Source: Bacillus massilioanorexius (GTDB lineage Bacteria; Bacillota; Bacilli; Bacillales; DSM-1321). From it: a stretch of 64,000 nucleotides of DNA. The number at the start of each line of letters is the position of its first letter. Within the stretch, counting starts at the first letter, position 1. The DNA lies in assembly GCF_902374955.1 (NCBI RefSeq), contig NZ_CABKRX010000094.1, positions 310,001 to 374,000 on the forward strand, read 5' to 3'. A model generated the notes under the pieces. It saw nothing but the letters and a program-made list of their open reading frames with translations, did not search any database and was not told the DNA's origin. The position numbers and the translations under genes were made by a program. Below are positions 8,716-18,252 of the stretch, piece by piece.

Positions 8716-9720
8716 ATGCAAAATAAGAAAGTGAGTATTATCATCCCAGTATATAATAATGAAAAATTCTTAGACAAGTGTCTTAACAGTGTTATCAATC
8801 AAACGTTAAACGATATAGAAATTATTATAATAAATGATGGATCAACTGATAATAGCTTAAACAAACTTAAGTGGTACGAAAGTAAATATTCAAATATTAA
8901 ACTTCTTAATCAGCCAAACTCAGGTCAAGCTGTAGCAATAAATCGCGCTTTAGATTTAGCTTGTGGTGAGTACGTTGCATTTGTTGATGCAGATGATTAT
9001 ATTGAAAACAATATGATTGAAACATTATATAAAGAAGCTAAGTCGAGTAATCTTGACTTAGTTATATGTAATTATACTAAAGTTGATATGGATGGCAGAA
9101 TCTTAAGTTATAATGACCATTCAACTTTTGATAATAAACTTCTTGATAGAAATGATTTAATCCGAGAATTTTTACTGAATGAAAATAATCTAGTTGAAGG
9201 TTTTTCATGGAATAAATTAATAAAGATGAAATTATTCAATGAATTTAATATTAGATATCCTCATATTAAATATGAAGATATTCCTACTATTTTCAAGATA
9301 TTGACAAAGATAAAATCCTGTAAATATATAAATGATAATCTTTATTATTATGTACAGCATAATGATTCAATAACGAACACTAAAAGTATACAAAATGTCA
9401 AAGGATATATTGAAGCTATCGAAATGGTGAATGACATATTGAAAGAAGAAAATTTAATTTCAGTATATAAAGAAGACTATTTTATTTATAGGAGTCATTC
9501 TTTGCTTTCAGAATATATGGTTTCGATTGAAGTAGTTAAAGATTCTAAAGAATTGACAAAAACCTTTAAAGAAATTTTTCAATCAATAAAAATAAATAAA
9601 TTATTAAGGTTAAATAAACAAGTAAGTATAAAATTTTTTATTAAAGCAGTGTTATGTAAACTTTGGTTATTTCCTCAGTTTGTAATGACCTATCATAAGG
9701 TAAAGTCTATATTTCATTAA
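8716..9720 (+). CDS. Glycosyltransferase family 2
   Basis: A 334-residue GT-A transferase with IIPVYNNEKFLDKCLNSV at residues 9-26, INDGSTDNS near 40 and FVDADDYIENNM near 90, which carries the metal-binding DxD. The C-terminal region beyond residue 230 is lysine rich with a hydrophobic end. It is separated from the previous gene by the terminator and repeat, so it probably starts a second transcription block in the locus. Sugar specificity is unknown. Confidence 0.9.
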   Translation: MQNKKVSIIIPVYNNEKFLDKCLNSVINQTLNDIEIIIINDGSTDNSLNKLKWYESKYSNIKLLNQPNSGQAVAINRALDLACGEYVAFVDADDYIENNMIETLYKEAKSSNLDLVICNYTKVDMDGRILSYNDHSTFDNKLLDRNDLIREFLLNENNLVEGFSWNKLIKMKLFNEFNIRYPHIKYEDIPTIFKILTKIKSCKYINDNLYYYVQHNDSITNTKSIQNVKGYIEAIEMVNDILKEENLISVYKEDYFIYRSHSLLSEYMVSIEVVKDSKELTKTFKEIFQSIKINKLLRLNKQVSIKFFIKAVLCKLWLFPQFVMTYHKVKSIFH

Positions 9721-9798
9721 TATTAATTACTCCACTACATTTTTAAAATATGGCTTTTTGTTTTTAACTAAAATTCTCTAAAAGGATTGATTTTTACA

Positions 9799-10194
9799 AT
9801 GAACGATTTTTTATTAGACTTTCCGACTATTAGTGATCAGAGAGGCTCTTTAGTCGCCCTTGAACAGTTTAAAAATATCCCCTTTGAGATTAAGCGAGTT
9901 TATTATATACATGGAACAAAGCAGAAAGAAGCAAGAGGTTTTCATGCACATTTAGAATTACAGCAGGTGCTTATTTGTGTAAGTGGATCTTGTAAGGTAA
10001 TCAAGGATGACGGAAAAGAAAGAAAAGAATATACATTAAATAAACCAAATCAAGGTTTATTTGTTGATAGATATATTTGGCGGGAAATGTTTGATTTTTC
10101 CGATGATTGTGTTTTGTTAGTTTTAGCAAGTGAATATTATGATGAAAACGATTATATCAGAAGTTATGAGGATTTTCTTAAAGTTATAAAGTAG
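9799..10194 (+). CDS. fdtA: dTDP-6-deoxy-hex-4-ulose 3,4-ketoisomerase (FdtA/QdtA type)
   Basis: A 131-residue cupin of the WxcM-like family. It moves the keto group of dTDP-4-keto-6-deoxyglucose to C3 before transamination. The conserved IKRVYYI is followed by ARGFHAH (about residue 52), carrying the two histidines that are catalytic in characterised FdtA. I prefer ATG 9799, since the upstream in-frame TTG at 9787 touches the AAAGGA ribosome binding site. It stands with an aminotransferase and rmlAB, so the cluster makes a 3-amino-3,6-dideoxyhexose. Fuc3N and Qui3N lines cannot be told apart by eye. Confidence 0.88.
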   Translation: MNDFLLDFPTISDQRGSLVALEQFKNIPFEIKRVYYIHGTKQKEARGFHAHLELQQVLICVSGSCKVIKDDGKERKEYTLNKPNQGLFVDRYIWREMFDFSDDCVLLVLASEYYDENDYIRSYEDFLKVIK

Positions 10195-10285
10195 TAAATG
10201 ACTTGAGTTTTAAGGGAATTAAATTTCAAAATGTGGATAGCGATAAAGCATGTAATTAAGGGATTATAAGAAAGAGGTGGGGAAA

Positions 10286-11419
10286 TTGATAAAGTTCTTA
10301 GATCTTGAAGCAATTAATAATAGACATCAATCGGATATACAAGAAAGTTTTCAGAGGGTTCTTCAGAATTCAAGATATATTTTGGGAGAAGAAGTAACTA
10401 AGTTTGAACTTGAATTCTCTAAATATTGTAATACGAACCATTGTATTGGGGTAGGAAATGGACTTGATGCTTTATCCTTAATATTAAAAGCTTATGATAT
10501 TAAGGAAGGTGATGAAGTAATTGTTCCTGCTCATACATATATCGCAACAATATTAGCTATAACATCAACAGGTGCCACACCAATATTAATTGAACCGGAT
10601 ATCAATACGTTAAATATTGATTTAAGCTTAATTGAGAGGCATATTAATGAAAATACAAAGGCAATTATGGTAGTACATTTGTATGGCAGGGTAGTTGAAA
10701 TTGACAAACTTATTTCATTAGCAAAAAAGCACAATATTAAAATAATTGAAGATGCTGCTCAGTCTCACGGGGCTGAATTACATGGTAGAAAAGCTGGTAG
10801 TTTAGGTGATGCGGCTGCGTTCAGTTTTTATCCTGGAAAAAATTTAGGAGCTCTAGGTGACGGTGGAGCTGTTACTACAAATGACGATGATCTAGCAAAT
10901 AGAATAAAAGCTCTTAGAAATTATGGTAGTTTTAAAAAATATAAAAACATTTTCAAAGGAGTTAACAGTAGGCTGGATGAAATTCAAGCTAGTTTTCTTA
11001 GAATAAAGTTACCTTTGTTAGAAAGAGATAATGAAAGAAGGAGAGAAATAGCTAGATTTTATTGTGACAATATAAAAAATCTACACATTACTCTTCCTCA
11101 AATGCCAAATGAGGAGAGTAATCACGTTTGGCATTTATTCGTAGTTAGAGTTAAAAATCGGAGTGATTTTATGGAATATTTGTTATCAAATGGAATCGAA
11201 ACTCTAGTACATTATCCAATACCAGTTCATAAACAAAATGCTTATGAAGAATTAAATGAGTTGTCTTATCCAATTTCAGAGTTAATTTCAAGAGAAGTGG
11301 TAAGTTTACCTATTTCGCCTGTTTTAAGTAATGAGGAATTAAAGCACATAGTATTTATAGTGAATAACTATAATCAGCAAAATTCTATTGTTTATGATAA
11401 TGAATTTATTTCTACATAA
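10286..11419 (+). CDS. fdtB: dTDP-3-amino-3,6-dideoxyhexose transaminase (FdtB/QdtB type)
   Basis: A DegT/DnrJ/EryC1-family PLP-dependent aminotransferase of about 377 residues. GVGNGLDALSLILKA, EVIVPAHTYIAT, EDAAQSHGA and the PLP-lysine loop FSFYPGKNLGALGDGGA are all present. It would aminate C3 of the keto sugar made by the adjacent ketoisomerase. The GTG at 10277 lies within the GAGGTGG ribosome binding site, so the TTG at 10286 is the likelier start. Gene order ketoisomerase, transaminase, rmlA, rmlB is a typical Fuc3N/Qui3N arrangement. Confidence 0.9.
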   Translation: MIKFLDLEAINNRHQSDIQESFQRVLQNSRYILGEEVTKFELEFSKYCNTNHCIGVGNGLDALSLILKAYDIKEGDEVIVPAHTYIATILAITSTGATPILIEPDINTLNIDLSLIERHINENTKAIMVVHLYGRVVEIDKLISLAKKHNIKIIEDAAQSHGAELHGRKAGSLGDAAAFSFYPGKNLGALGDGGAVTTNDDDLANRIKALRNYGSFKKYKNIFKGVNSRLDEIQASFLRIKLPLLERDNERRREIARFYCDNIKNLHITLPQMPNEESNHVWHLFVVRVKNRSDFMEYLLSNGIETLVHYPIPVHKQNAYEELNELSYPISELISREVVSLPISPVLSNEELKHIVFIVNNYNQQNSIVYDNEFIST

Positions 11420-11509
11420 TTGAATTTATATAGGATTAAGTTTATTTGAATAAATAATGCTTTATAAGTTTCTTAGGTTAATGAAATACTTAAAGAAAAA
11501 GGTGATTTT

Positions 11510-12400
11510 TTGAAAGGTATTATTTTAGCAGGTGGTTCCGGTACTCGTCTGTATCCTCTGACGAAAGCTATTTCGAAACAAATCTTACCTATTTATGATA
11601 AACCTATGATTTACTATCCCTTATCCGTGTTAATGTTAGCAGGAATAAGAGAGATATTAATTATTTCAACTCCAAGAGATATTACTGTGTTCCACGAGTT
11701 ATTAGGAGATGGGTGCCATTTAGGTATTAAAATTGAATATGCTGTACAAGATCAACCGAAAGGTCTGGCTGAAGCATTTATGATTGGTGAAGCGTTTATA
11801 GGTAATTCTCCTGTTGCTTTAGTATTAGGTGATAACATTTTTTATGGGTCAGATTTTGGAAATCGCGTACAGGAAGCCGCCTCTTTAGTGAAAGGAGGCA
11901 TTATTTTTGGCTGTTTTGTAAAAGATCCAAAGGCTTATGGTGTTATTGAAGTAGATGAAAATGAAAATCCTATTTCAATTGAAGAAAAACCTGAAAATCC
12001 AAAGTCGAAATTTGCAGTACCAGGGTTATATTTCTTTGATAACTCTGTAGTTCAGACAGCCAAAGAGGTTAAGCCTTCTGCGAGAGGTGAACTTGAAATC
12101 ACCTCTATTATCGACCAATATCTTTCAAGGGGAGAATTAGCAGTAAAACTATTAGGTAGAGGAATAGCATGGCTTGATACAGGAACAAATGAGTCTTTAT
12201 TGGAAGCCTCAAATTTTGTTGAAGCTATTCAAAAACGTCAAGGTTTATATATTGCTTGTATAGAAGAAATTGCTTTTAGGCGAGGATACATTACAAGAAT
12301 GCAACTATTAGAACTAGCACGGCCATTAATGAAAACAGATTATGGAAAATATTTAATGGATATAGCAGATGAAAAAGTTCCATTACTGTTTTCTATGTGA
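11510..12400 (+). CDS. rmlA: Glucose-1-phosphate thymidylyltransferase
   Basis: A 296-residue RmlA enzyme that makes dTDP-glucose. The signature GGSGTRLYPLTKAISKQILP occupies residues 8-27, followed by GDNIFYG near 111, KDPKAYGVIE, EEKPENPKS and WLDTGTNESLLEA. Start is TTG after AAAAAGGTGA. With the following dehydratase it supplies dTDP-4-keto-6-deoxyglucose to the ketoisomerase and transaminase encoded just upstream. No rmlC or rmlD is present, so rhamnose is not the product of this set. Confidence 0.95.
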   Translation: MKGIILAGGSGTRLYPLTKAISKQILPIYDKPMIYYPLSVLMLAGIREILIISTPRDITVFHELLGDGCHLGIKIEYAVQDQPKGLAEAFMIGEAFIGNSPVALVLGDNIFYGSDFGNRVQEAASLVKGGIIFGCFVKDPKAYGVIEVDENENPISIEEKPENPKSKFAVPGLYFFDNSVVQTAKEVKPSARGELEITSIIDQYLSRGELAVKLLGRGIAWLDTGTNESLLEASNFVEAIQKRQGLYIACIEEIAFRRGYITRMQLLELARPLMKTDYGKYLMDIADEKVPLLFSM

Positions 12401-12418
12401 AGTTTTGGGAGGAACAAT

Positions 12419-13456
12419 ATGAATATTTTAGTGACAGGTGGAGCAGGGTTTATTGGATCGAATTTTATTAAACATATGTTAGGAAATCATAATTATAAAA
12501 TTATTAACTTAGATTTATTAACGTATGCTGGAAATTTAAGTAATTTGTATGAAGTAGAGGACCATTCTCATTATCGATTTGTGAAAGGAAATATATGCGA
12601 TCGTGACCTTGTAGATGAATTATTTATCAAATATGAAATAAACGTCGTCATTAATTTTGCAGCTGAATCACATGTTGATCGAAGTATTGATTCTCCGGAA
12701 ATCTTTTTGAAAACAAATGTTTTAGGTACTCAGGTATTATTGGATGCAGCAAAAAAGCATTGGAAAAATTATGGGTCTTTAAAACAAAGTGGAGAATTTA
12801 AAGGTGGAGTAAAATTTATACAAATTTCTACTGATGAAGTTTATGGAACTTTAGGAAAAGAGGGCTACTTTACAGAAAAAACAAATTTAGAACCAAATAG
12901 TCCTTATTCAGTATCAAAAGCAGCAGCAGATATGATGGTTAGGGCTTATTATCAAACGTATGGATTACCAATGATTATTACAAGATGTTCCAATAATTAC
13001 GGTCCTTATCAATTTCCAGAGAAACTTATTCCGTTGATGATTAACAACGCTCTTCATGACATACCACTTCCTGTTTATGGAGATGGTAGACAAATACGTG
13101 ATTGGCTTCATGTTTATGATCATTGTAGGGCGATTGATACTGTTATTCATAAAGGAAAAGCTGGTGAAATATATAACATTGGTGGAAATAATGAATTGGA
13201 GAATATTGAAGTAGTAAAACTGATACTTCGAAAAATAGGTAAAACAGAGACATTAATTCAATATGTGGCAGATCGCTTAGGTCATGATAGACGATATGCC
13301 ATTGATCAACGTAAAATAACAACAGAATTGGGATGGTCGCCCATCTATTCATTTGAGGATGGGATAATGCAGACGATTAATTGGTATATGGATAATCAAT
13401 CGTGGTTGGAAAATAAAAATCCTTTTAAAAGATCATATATAGCAAATCCTTCTTAG
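12419..13456 (+). CDS. rmlB: dTDP-glucose 4,6-dehydratase
   Basis: A 345-residue extended short-chain dehydrogenase. The NAD motif GGAGFIGSNF lies at residues 7-16, the substrate-site STDEVYG near residue 140, and the catalytic YSVSK near 164. It converts dTDP-glucose to dTDP-4-keto-6-deoxyglucose. It follows rmlA by 18 bp with an AGGAGG-like ribosome binding site, and so is in the same operon. Confidence 0.95.
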   Translation: MNILVTGGAGFIGSNFIKHMLGNHNYKIINLDLLTYAGNLSNLYEVEDHSHYRFVKGNICDRDLVDELFIKYEINVVINFAAESHVDRSIDSPEIFLKTNVLGTQVLLDAAKKHWKNYGSLKQSGEFKGGVKFIQISTDEVYGTLGKEGYFTEKTNLEPNSPYSVSKAAADMMVRAYYQTYGLPMIITRCSNNYGPYQFPEKLIPLMINNALHDIPLPVYGDGRQIRDWLHVYDHCRAIDTVIHKGKAGEIYNIGGNNELENIEVVKLILRKIGKTETLIQYVADRLGHDRRYAIDQRKITTELGWSPIYSFEDGIMQTINWYMDNQSWLENKNPFKRSYIANPS

Positions 13457-13572
13457 TAGTAGAGTTTTGCCAAACTGATTTTGATATCCGCAGTGAAGCG
13501 AAAATGAAACGGGAAGGTAAGGGAAAAGGTAAGATTGCCATTATTACAGAGATATTAGGTAAAGAAGCATAA
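13453..13572 (+). other. Short unrecognised coding remnant
   Basis: In the frame that starts over the rmlB stop, about 40 codons read into EFCQTDFDIRSEAKMKREGK and end at a stop near 13572. The composition looks like real coding sequence, but there is no start codon or ribosome binding site, so it is likely the tail of a deleted gene. I could not assign a family. Confidence 0.3.
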
Positions 13573-13643
13573 TACGTTGTCGTAATGTTTTCAAACGAAC
13601 GATATATTACTCGTAATGAATTACGAGCTAAGAAGGTATATTT

Positions 13644-15191
13644 ATGGTAAATAAAAAGCAGCTTAGTATAAATTTATTAGCCAATATAATGTCTTTTTCT
13701 ATTGGCATTGGTGTAAGTTTTATACTTACACCATTTTTAATTAAACATATAGGGAAAGAAGCTTATGGTTTTTTTCCTTTGGCTAATAATTTTGTTACTT
13801 ATATCAACGTAATTGTACTTGCATTAAATTCAATGGCAGCAAGGTTTATTATGTTAGAAGTAATGAAAAAGGATTATGCACAAGCTAACGTATATTTTAA
13901 TTCAGTTTTGTATTCAAATGTTATTTTGGTAACGGTACTAGCTATTCCACTCTGTATAATCATATTTTTTATTGATCGTTTTTTAGACGTACCAGAATAT
14001 CTGCACAGTGAAATTCAATTTCTTTTTAGTCTGATTTTTTTAACCTTTTTGATTTCTGTGTTAGGTTCAGTATTTAATGTGGCAACAATAGCCATGAATA
14101 GAATCGATTTACGATCCTATCAGGATATTATTCAAAGCGGTTTAAAAGCTGCTTTATTTCTCATTTTATTTACGCTTTTTACTCCATCTATATTTTACGT
14201 TGGGATTGTTAGTCTAAGTGTATGTCTTATTGGAACATGTATGGCAATTTATCTAACAAAACGCCTATTGCCAAAGTTATCAATCTCATTTTCTTACTTT
14301 AAAATGAAAGCGGTAATGGAACTACTGAGTTCAGGTTTATGGGTTTCGATTAATCAATTAAGTGTCATCTTACTAACTGGTTTAGATCTTTTATTAGCCA
14401 ATATGTTTTTTGGAGCTGCTGTAGCAGGCGAATATTCTATAGCTCAGACTGTACCAATGTTTTTGGTGTTTTTGATTTCGATGCTGGTTGGGGTATTTGT
14501 TCCACCTTTAGCATCTCGATATGCTGAAAATGATATTGATGGTTTAGTACGTGAAGTTCATTTTTCCAGTAAAGTATTAAGTTTATTAATTAGTGTACCA
14601 ATCTCTGGTTTTATTGTCTTTGGTGATGAATTTTATCGTCTATGGGTGCCAGGAGAAAATGCCGATTATTTACATTTGTTATCAGTTATTATGATGGGAC
14701 CATATTTAATTAATGGATCTATTAATATACTATTCAATGTGAATACGATTTTAAACAAAGTAAAGCTACCTTCCATTATGTTACTTGTTTCGGGAGGATT
14801 GAATGTAGCTTTACTTTTTATATTACTAAATTTTACTGATCTTGGTCTGATAGCTATTCCAATATCAAGTTCAATAATAAGTGTAATACGTAATATTATT
14901 TTTACTCCTATCTACCCAGCTATATGCCTAGGAATCAAGTGGAATACTTTTTATAGTTTACTATTACGAAATATTATAACAACGATAATAATAGTGTGTT
15001 TATATAGTTTGATTAAAAGCGTTATATCATTTGACCAATGGTTAGAGTTCGCTCTTACTGTGATTGCATGTGGAATACTTGGTTATATTACTAGTCTTTC
15101 TACGACTTTAAATAAAAATGACTTTAACAAGTTTAAAAAGCTTGTTGAAACAAAGCTACTGAGAAAAAAGAATCTACAACAAACAAATTAA
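13644..15191 (+). CDS. Wzx-type polysaccharide flippase (first copy)
   Basis: A 515-residue membrane protein with about 12-14 hydrophobic segments, of the polysaccharide transporter/MATE-like superfamily. It opens with LLANIMSFSIGIGVSFILTP, an amphipathic start followed by the first helix. The segment GLDLLLANMFFGAAVAGEYS near residue 250 is typical of these flippases. It would move lipid-linked repeat units across the membrane. A second, unrelated-looking flippase lies at 25585-26877. Confidence 0.88.
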   Translation: MVNKKQLSINLLANIMSFSIGIGVSFILTPFLIKHIGKEAYGFFPLANNFVTYINVIVLALNSMAARFIMLEVMKKDYAQANVYFNSVLYSNVILVTVLAIPLCIIIFFIDRFLDVPEYLHSEIQFLFSLIFLTFLISVLGSVFNVATIAMNRIDLRSYQDIIQSGLKAALFLILFTLFTPSIFYVGIVSLSVCLIGTCMAIYLTKRLLPKLSISFSYFKMKAVMELLSSGLWVSINQLSVILLTGLDLLLANMFFGAAVAGEYSIAQTVPMFLVFLISMLVGVFVPPLASRYAENDIDGLVREVHFSSKVLSLLISVPISGFIVFGDEFYRLWVPGENADYLHLLSVIMMGPYLINGSINILFNVNTILNKVKLPSIMLLVSGGLNVALLFILLNFTDLGLIAIPISSSIISVIRNIIFTPIYPAICLGIKWNTFYSLLLRNIITTIIIVCLYSLIKSVISFDQWLEFALTVIACGILGYITSLSTTLNKNDFNKFKKLVETKLLRKKNLQQTN

Positions 15192-15221
15192 ATGAATTGA
15201 AGGATATTAGGAGGTTTTTAA

Positions 15222-15974
15222 ATGAAAATAATAGGTGTCATTCCAGCCAGATATAATTCTTCAAGATTCCCCGGCAAACCACTTGCAGATATTTGTGGTA
15301 AGCCTATGATTTGGTGGGTTTATAATAAACTAAAAAGAGTTTCAGAATTGGATGACGTTTTCGTTGCTACGGATGATATTAGAATTAAAAATGTCTGTGA
15401 TGAATATAAAATGAAAACGGTAATGACATCAACTAGTCACAAAACTCATTTGGATAGACTATTTGAAGTATCTACCATGGTAAAAGCGGATTTTTATATT
15501 AATGTGAATGGTGATGAGCCATTAATAGAAGAAGATGCAATAAAAAAAATGATTCCTAAAGATGTTGACCCTAATTCATTGTTTGTTTCAAATCTTATGA
15601 CTGAACTGAAAAATCCTTTAGAAGCAGTTGATTTTTCCAAGATTAAAATTGCCACGGATGTATATGGATATGCGCTATACATGGCGAGAAGTCCTATCCC
15701 ATATCCAAAAGGAACGTATAACTTTATCTATAAAAAATTTGTTGGGGTTCAATGCTTTACGAAAAGTGCATTGGAATTTTGTTATAAAGCTGAAAGGGGT
15801 CCTTTAGAAGCAGCAGAGGATATAGACGAGTTTAGATTTTTAGAAAATGGACAAAAAATTAAATTTGTTGATGCTTCGGTTACTACGTTATCAGTAGATA
15901 CTCCAAAGGATTTAGAAACAGTTAAGTCAATTATAAAAAAGAATCTCGAACAGGGAGACTATATTTATGAGTAA
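15222..15974 (+). CDS. CMP-sugar synthetase-like cytidylyltransferase (KdsB/NeuA family)
   Basis: A 250-residue nucleotidyltransferase with IPARYNSSRFPGKPLADICG at residues 6-25, FVATDD near residue 47, HLDRLFEV near 75 and the metal-site NGDEP near 93. The length and motifs fit KdsB-like CMP-Kdo synthetases, which activate 3-deoxy-2-ulosonic acids with CTP. Gram-positive bacteria do not make Kdo-lipid A, so another ulosonic acid is likely. Its stop overlaps the next gene by eight bases, coupling it to a DRE-TIM aldolase. No PEP-dependent synthase of KdsA or NeuB type is in the window. Confidence 0.85.
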   Translation: MKIIGVIPARYNSSRFPGKPLADICGKPMIWWVYNKLKRVSELDDVFVATDDIRIKNVCDEYKMKTVMTSTSHKTHLDRLFEVSTMVKADFYINVNGDEPLIEEDAIKKMIPKDVDPNSLFVSNLMTELKNPLEAVDFSKIKIATDVYGYALYMARSPIPYPKGTYNFIYKKFVGVQCFTKSALEFCYKAERGPLEAAEDIDEFRFLENGQKIKFVDASVTTLSVDTPKDLETVKSIIKKNLEQGDYIYE

Positions 15975-17583
15975 AATAATGATTCTTGACTGCACACTTC
16001 GTGATGGAGGTTATATTAATGAGTGGTCCTTTGGAAAACGAACGATAAAAAAGGTAATTTCTAAGTTATCAAAATCTAAGGTCGATATTATCGAATGTGG
16101 TTTTATAGAAGAGGAAGATTCTGATGAAAATAAAAGCTTATTTAACAGTGTAGAAACAATTAGAGAATATATTGAGCCTAAGAATGAAAACGTCATGTAT
16201 GTAGGAATGATAGCACAACCATATATTTCTATTGATAAGATTTCTGACTGTGATGGCAAATCAATAGATGGTATACGTGTAACTTTTCATGAAAATGAAA
16301 TAGATGAAGCGTTGATATACGGCAAACAACTGATGGAAAAGGGATATAAGGTATTTATTCAACCAGTAGGCACAACCAGTTATTCTGATTCTAGTCTATT
16401 AACATTAATAGAGAAAGTGAATGATTTGAAACCATATTCTTTTTATTTAGTAGATACACTCGGTATTATGTATAAAAATGATCTACTTAGAATGTTCCAT
16501 CTTTTAGACAATAATTTGAATGATTCAATAGCTATTGGGTTTCATTCACATAATAATCTTCAATTGTCTTTTTCAAATGCACAGGAACTATTAACTTTGC
16601 ATACAAGAAGAAGTATTATCATAGATTCATCTGTATTAGGTATGGGGAGAGGAGCTGGAAATCTATGCACAGAGCTGGTCACTCACTATATTAATGAAAA
16701 TATAGAAGAAAAATATGATACTATACCTTTATTAGAAATAGTTGATGAGGATTTACGAAATATTTTTTCTGAGGCTAAATGGGGTTATTCAATACCATAT
16801 TATCTCGCGGCTGTTAATGGTTGCCATCCTAATTACGCTTCTTATTTAATCAATAAACAGACTATCACAGTGAAGTCAATAAATACTATTTTAAAGCAAA
16901 TACCAATAGGAAAAAGAGATCTTTATGATAAAAAATTTATAGAAGATTTATATATAAACTTTCAAAGCCAATTTGTCAATGATTATGATGATCTTGAAGT
17001 ACTAAGAAATTTGACACATGGAAGGAAAATATTAATTATTGCACCTGGAAAATCAATTGAAATGCAAAAGGAAAAGATTGATGATTTTATTAAAGAACAC
17101 AATCCTTTTATATTTAGTGTTAATTTTATTCCAACATCATTCATAATTGATGCTGTGTTTATAAGTAATCTAAAACGCTTTAATAGCATATTAGATGTTA
17201 TGAATGAGAAGTCTGAAAATTCATTCTTGGTAACGACTTCTAATATTGCGACTTCTAAGGAGTATTCATCTGTAATTATAAACTATTCGGATTTATTAAC
17301 TGGTAATTCGATTATTTCGGATAATGCTGGATTGATGTTATTAAATCTTTTGAATCAGCTATCAGTGAAAAATGTATATTTGGCTGGTTTTGATGGCTTT
17401 AGCATAAATAAGACTAGCAATTATTTTTCTAAGGATATGAACTATAATGTGGAGCTTGAAGAACTGGTAAAGAAAAATGTAGCAATAAGTGAACACCTAA
17501 CATTGATAGAAAAGAAAATGAATATTCAATTTATAACATCAACAGTTTATAACGATATTTTTACAGATACGATAATGAAATAG
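15967..17583 (+). CDS. DRE-TIM aldolase fused to a DUF115-like domain
   Basis: A 538-residue two-domain protein. Residues 1 to about 290 are an HMGL-like TIM barrel: LDCTLRDGGYIN (residues 7-18, the DRE-type metal and substrate motif), GFHSHNN (about 186, H-x-H metal ligands) and LGMGRGAGN (about 223). This pattern resembles 4-hydroxy-2-oxovalerate aldolase. Residues from about 350 contain KILIIAPGKSIEMQ and VYLAGFDGFS, like the DUF115 protein at 7567-8406. It lies between a CMP-ulosonate-type synthetase and a HAD phosphatase. I infer that the barrel joins pyruvate to an aldose to make a 2-keto-3-deoxy sugar acid. This is not demonstrated. Confidence 0.78.
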   Translation: MSKIMILDCTLRDGGYINEWSFGKRTIKKVISKLSKSKVDIIECGFIEEEDSDENKSLFNSVETIREYIEPKNENVMYVGMIAQPYISIDKISDCDGKSIDGIRVTFHENEIDEALIYGKQLMEKGYKVFIQPVGTTSYSDSSLLTLIEKVNDLKPYSFYLVDTLGIMYKNDLLRMFHLLDNNLNDSIAIGFHSHNNLQLSFSNAQELLTLHTRRSIIIDSSVLGMGRGAGNLCTELVTHYINENIEEKYDTIPLLEIVDEDLRNIFSEAKWGYSIPYYLAAVNGCHPNYASYLINKQTITVKSINTILKQIPIGKRDLYDKKFIEDLYINFQSQFVNDYDDLEVLRNLTHGRKILIIAPGKSIEMQKEKIDDFIKEHNPFIFSVNFIPTSFIIDAVFISNLKRFNSILDVMNEKSENSFLVTTSNIATSKEYSSVIINYSDLLTGNSIISDNAGLMLLNLLNQLSVKNVYLAGFDGFSINKTSNYFSKDMNYNVELEELVKKNVAISEHLTLIEKKMNIQFITSTVYNDIFTDTIMK

Positions 17584-17598
17584 TAAAATGGAGGATTT

Positions 17599-18252
17599 AT
17601 GAAATATTCTACAATAATATTCGATTTAGATGGAACTTTACTTGATACATCACATGGGATAATGTCAGATGCTAGTTATACAGCAAATAAAATGGGGGTT
17701 GAAAAATTAACAATTGATCAGCTCAAAAGCTTTATTGGGCCCCCACTATTAGAATCTTTTATTCGGGAATGCGGTTTTTCAAAAGAGGATGCAAGAAAAG
17801 CTGTTGAGTTATATCGGGAGAGATACAAAGAAAAAGGATTATATCAGGCAGAGCTTTATCAACAGATTAAAGAGCTACTCATTTTATTAAATGAAAACAA
17901 TTGTAAAACAGCAATTGCTACTCTTAAGAGAGATGATTTTGCTAAGAAAATGATTACTCATTTTGATTTATCACCCTACTTCAATTCAATTAACGGTATA
18001 GATGAGAAAGATACACATAGTAAATTCGATATTATTTTGATGTGTCTTAAAGAGCTGATTCAAGATGATTTATCAGAAGTTGTCATGATAGGTGATAGTA
18101 TTTATGATGCAAAAGGAGCCGAACAAGCTGGAATAGATTTTATTGCAGTTACGTATGGGTATGGATTTAGAAATAAAGAAGAAGCGAGTCTTGTTAAGAA
18201 TGTTTATATTGCTGAAAATGTTGATGATGTTATAAGATTTTTGATTCATTGA
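17599..18252 (+). CDS. HAD-family phosphatase, phosphoglycolate phosphatase-like
   Basis: A 217-residue HAD hydrolase with motif I FDLDGTLLDT at residues 8-17, motif II near AIATLKR, and motif IV GDSIYDAKGA near residue 165. A four-helix cap sits after motif I, as in Gph-type enzymes. It begins 15 bp after the aldolase fusion and ends the three-gene cassette. In sugar-acid pathways such a protein removes a phosphate before nucleotide activation; that role is inferred from position. Confidence 0.82.
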   Translation: MKYSTIIFDLDGTLLDTSHGIMSDASYTANKMGVEKLTIDQLKSFIGPPLLESFIRECGFSKEDARKAVELYRERYKEKGLYQAELYQQIKELLILLNENNCKTAIATLKRDDFAKKMITHFDLSPYFNSINGIDEKDTHSKFDIILMCLKELIQDDLSEVVMIGDSIYDAKGAEQAGIDFIAVTYGYGFRNKEEASLVKNVYIAENVDDVIRFLIH

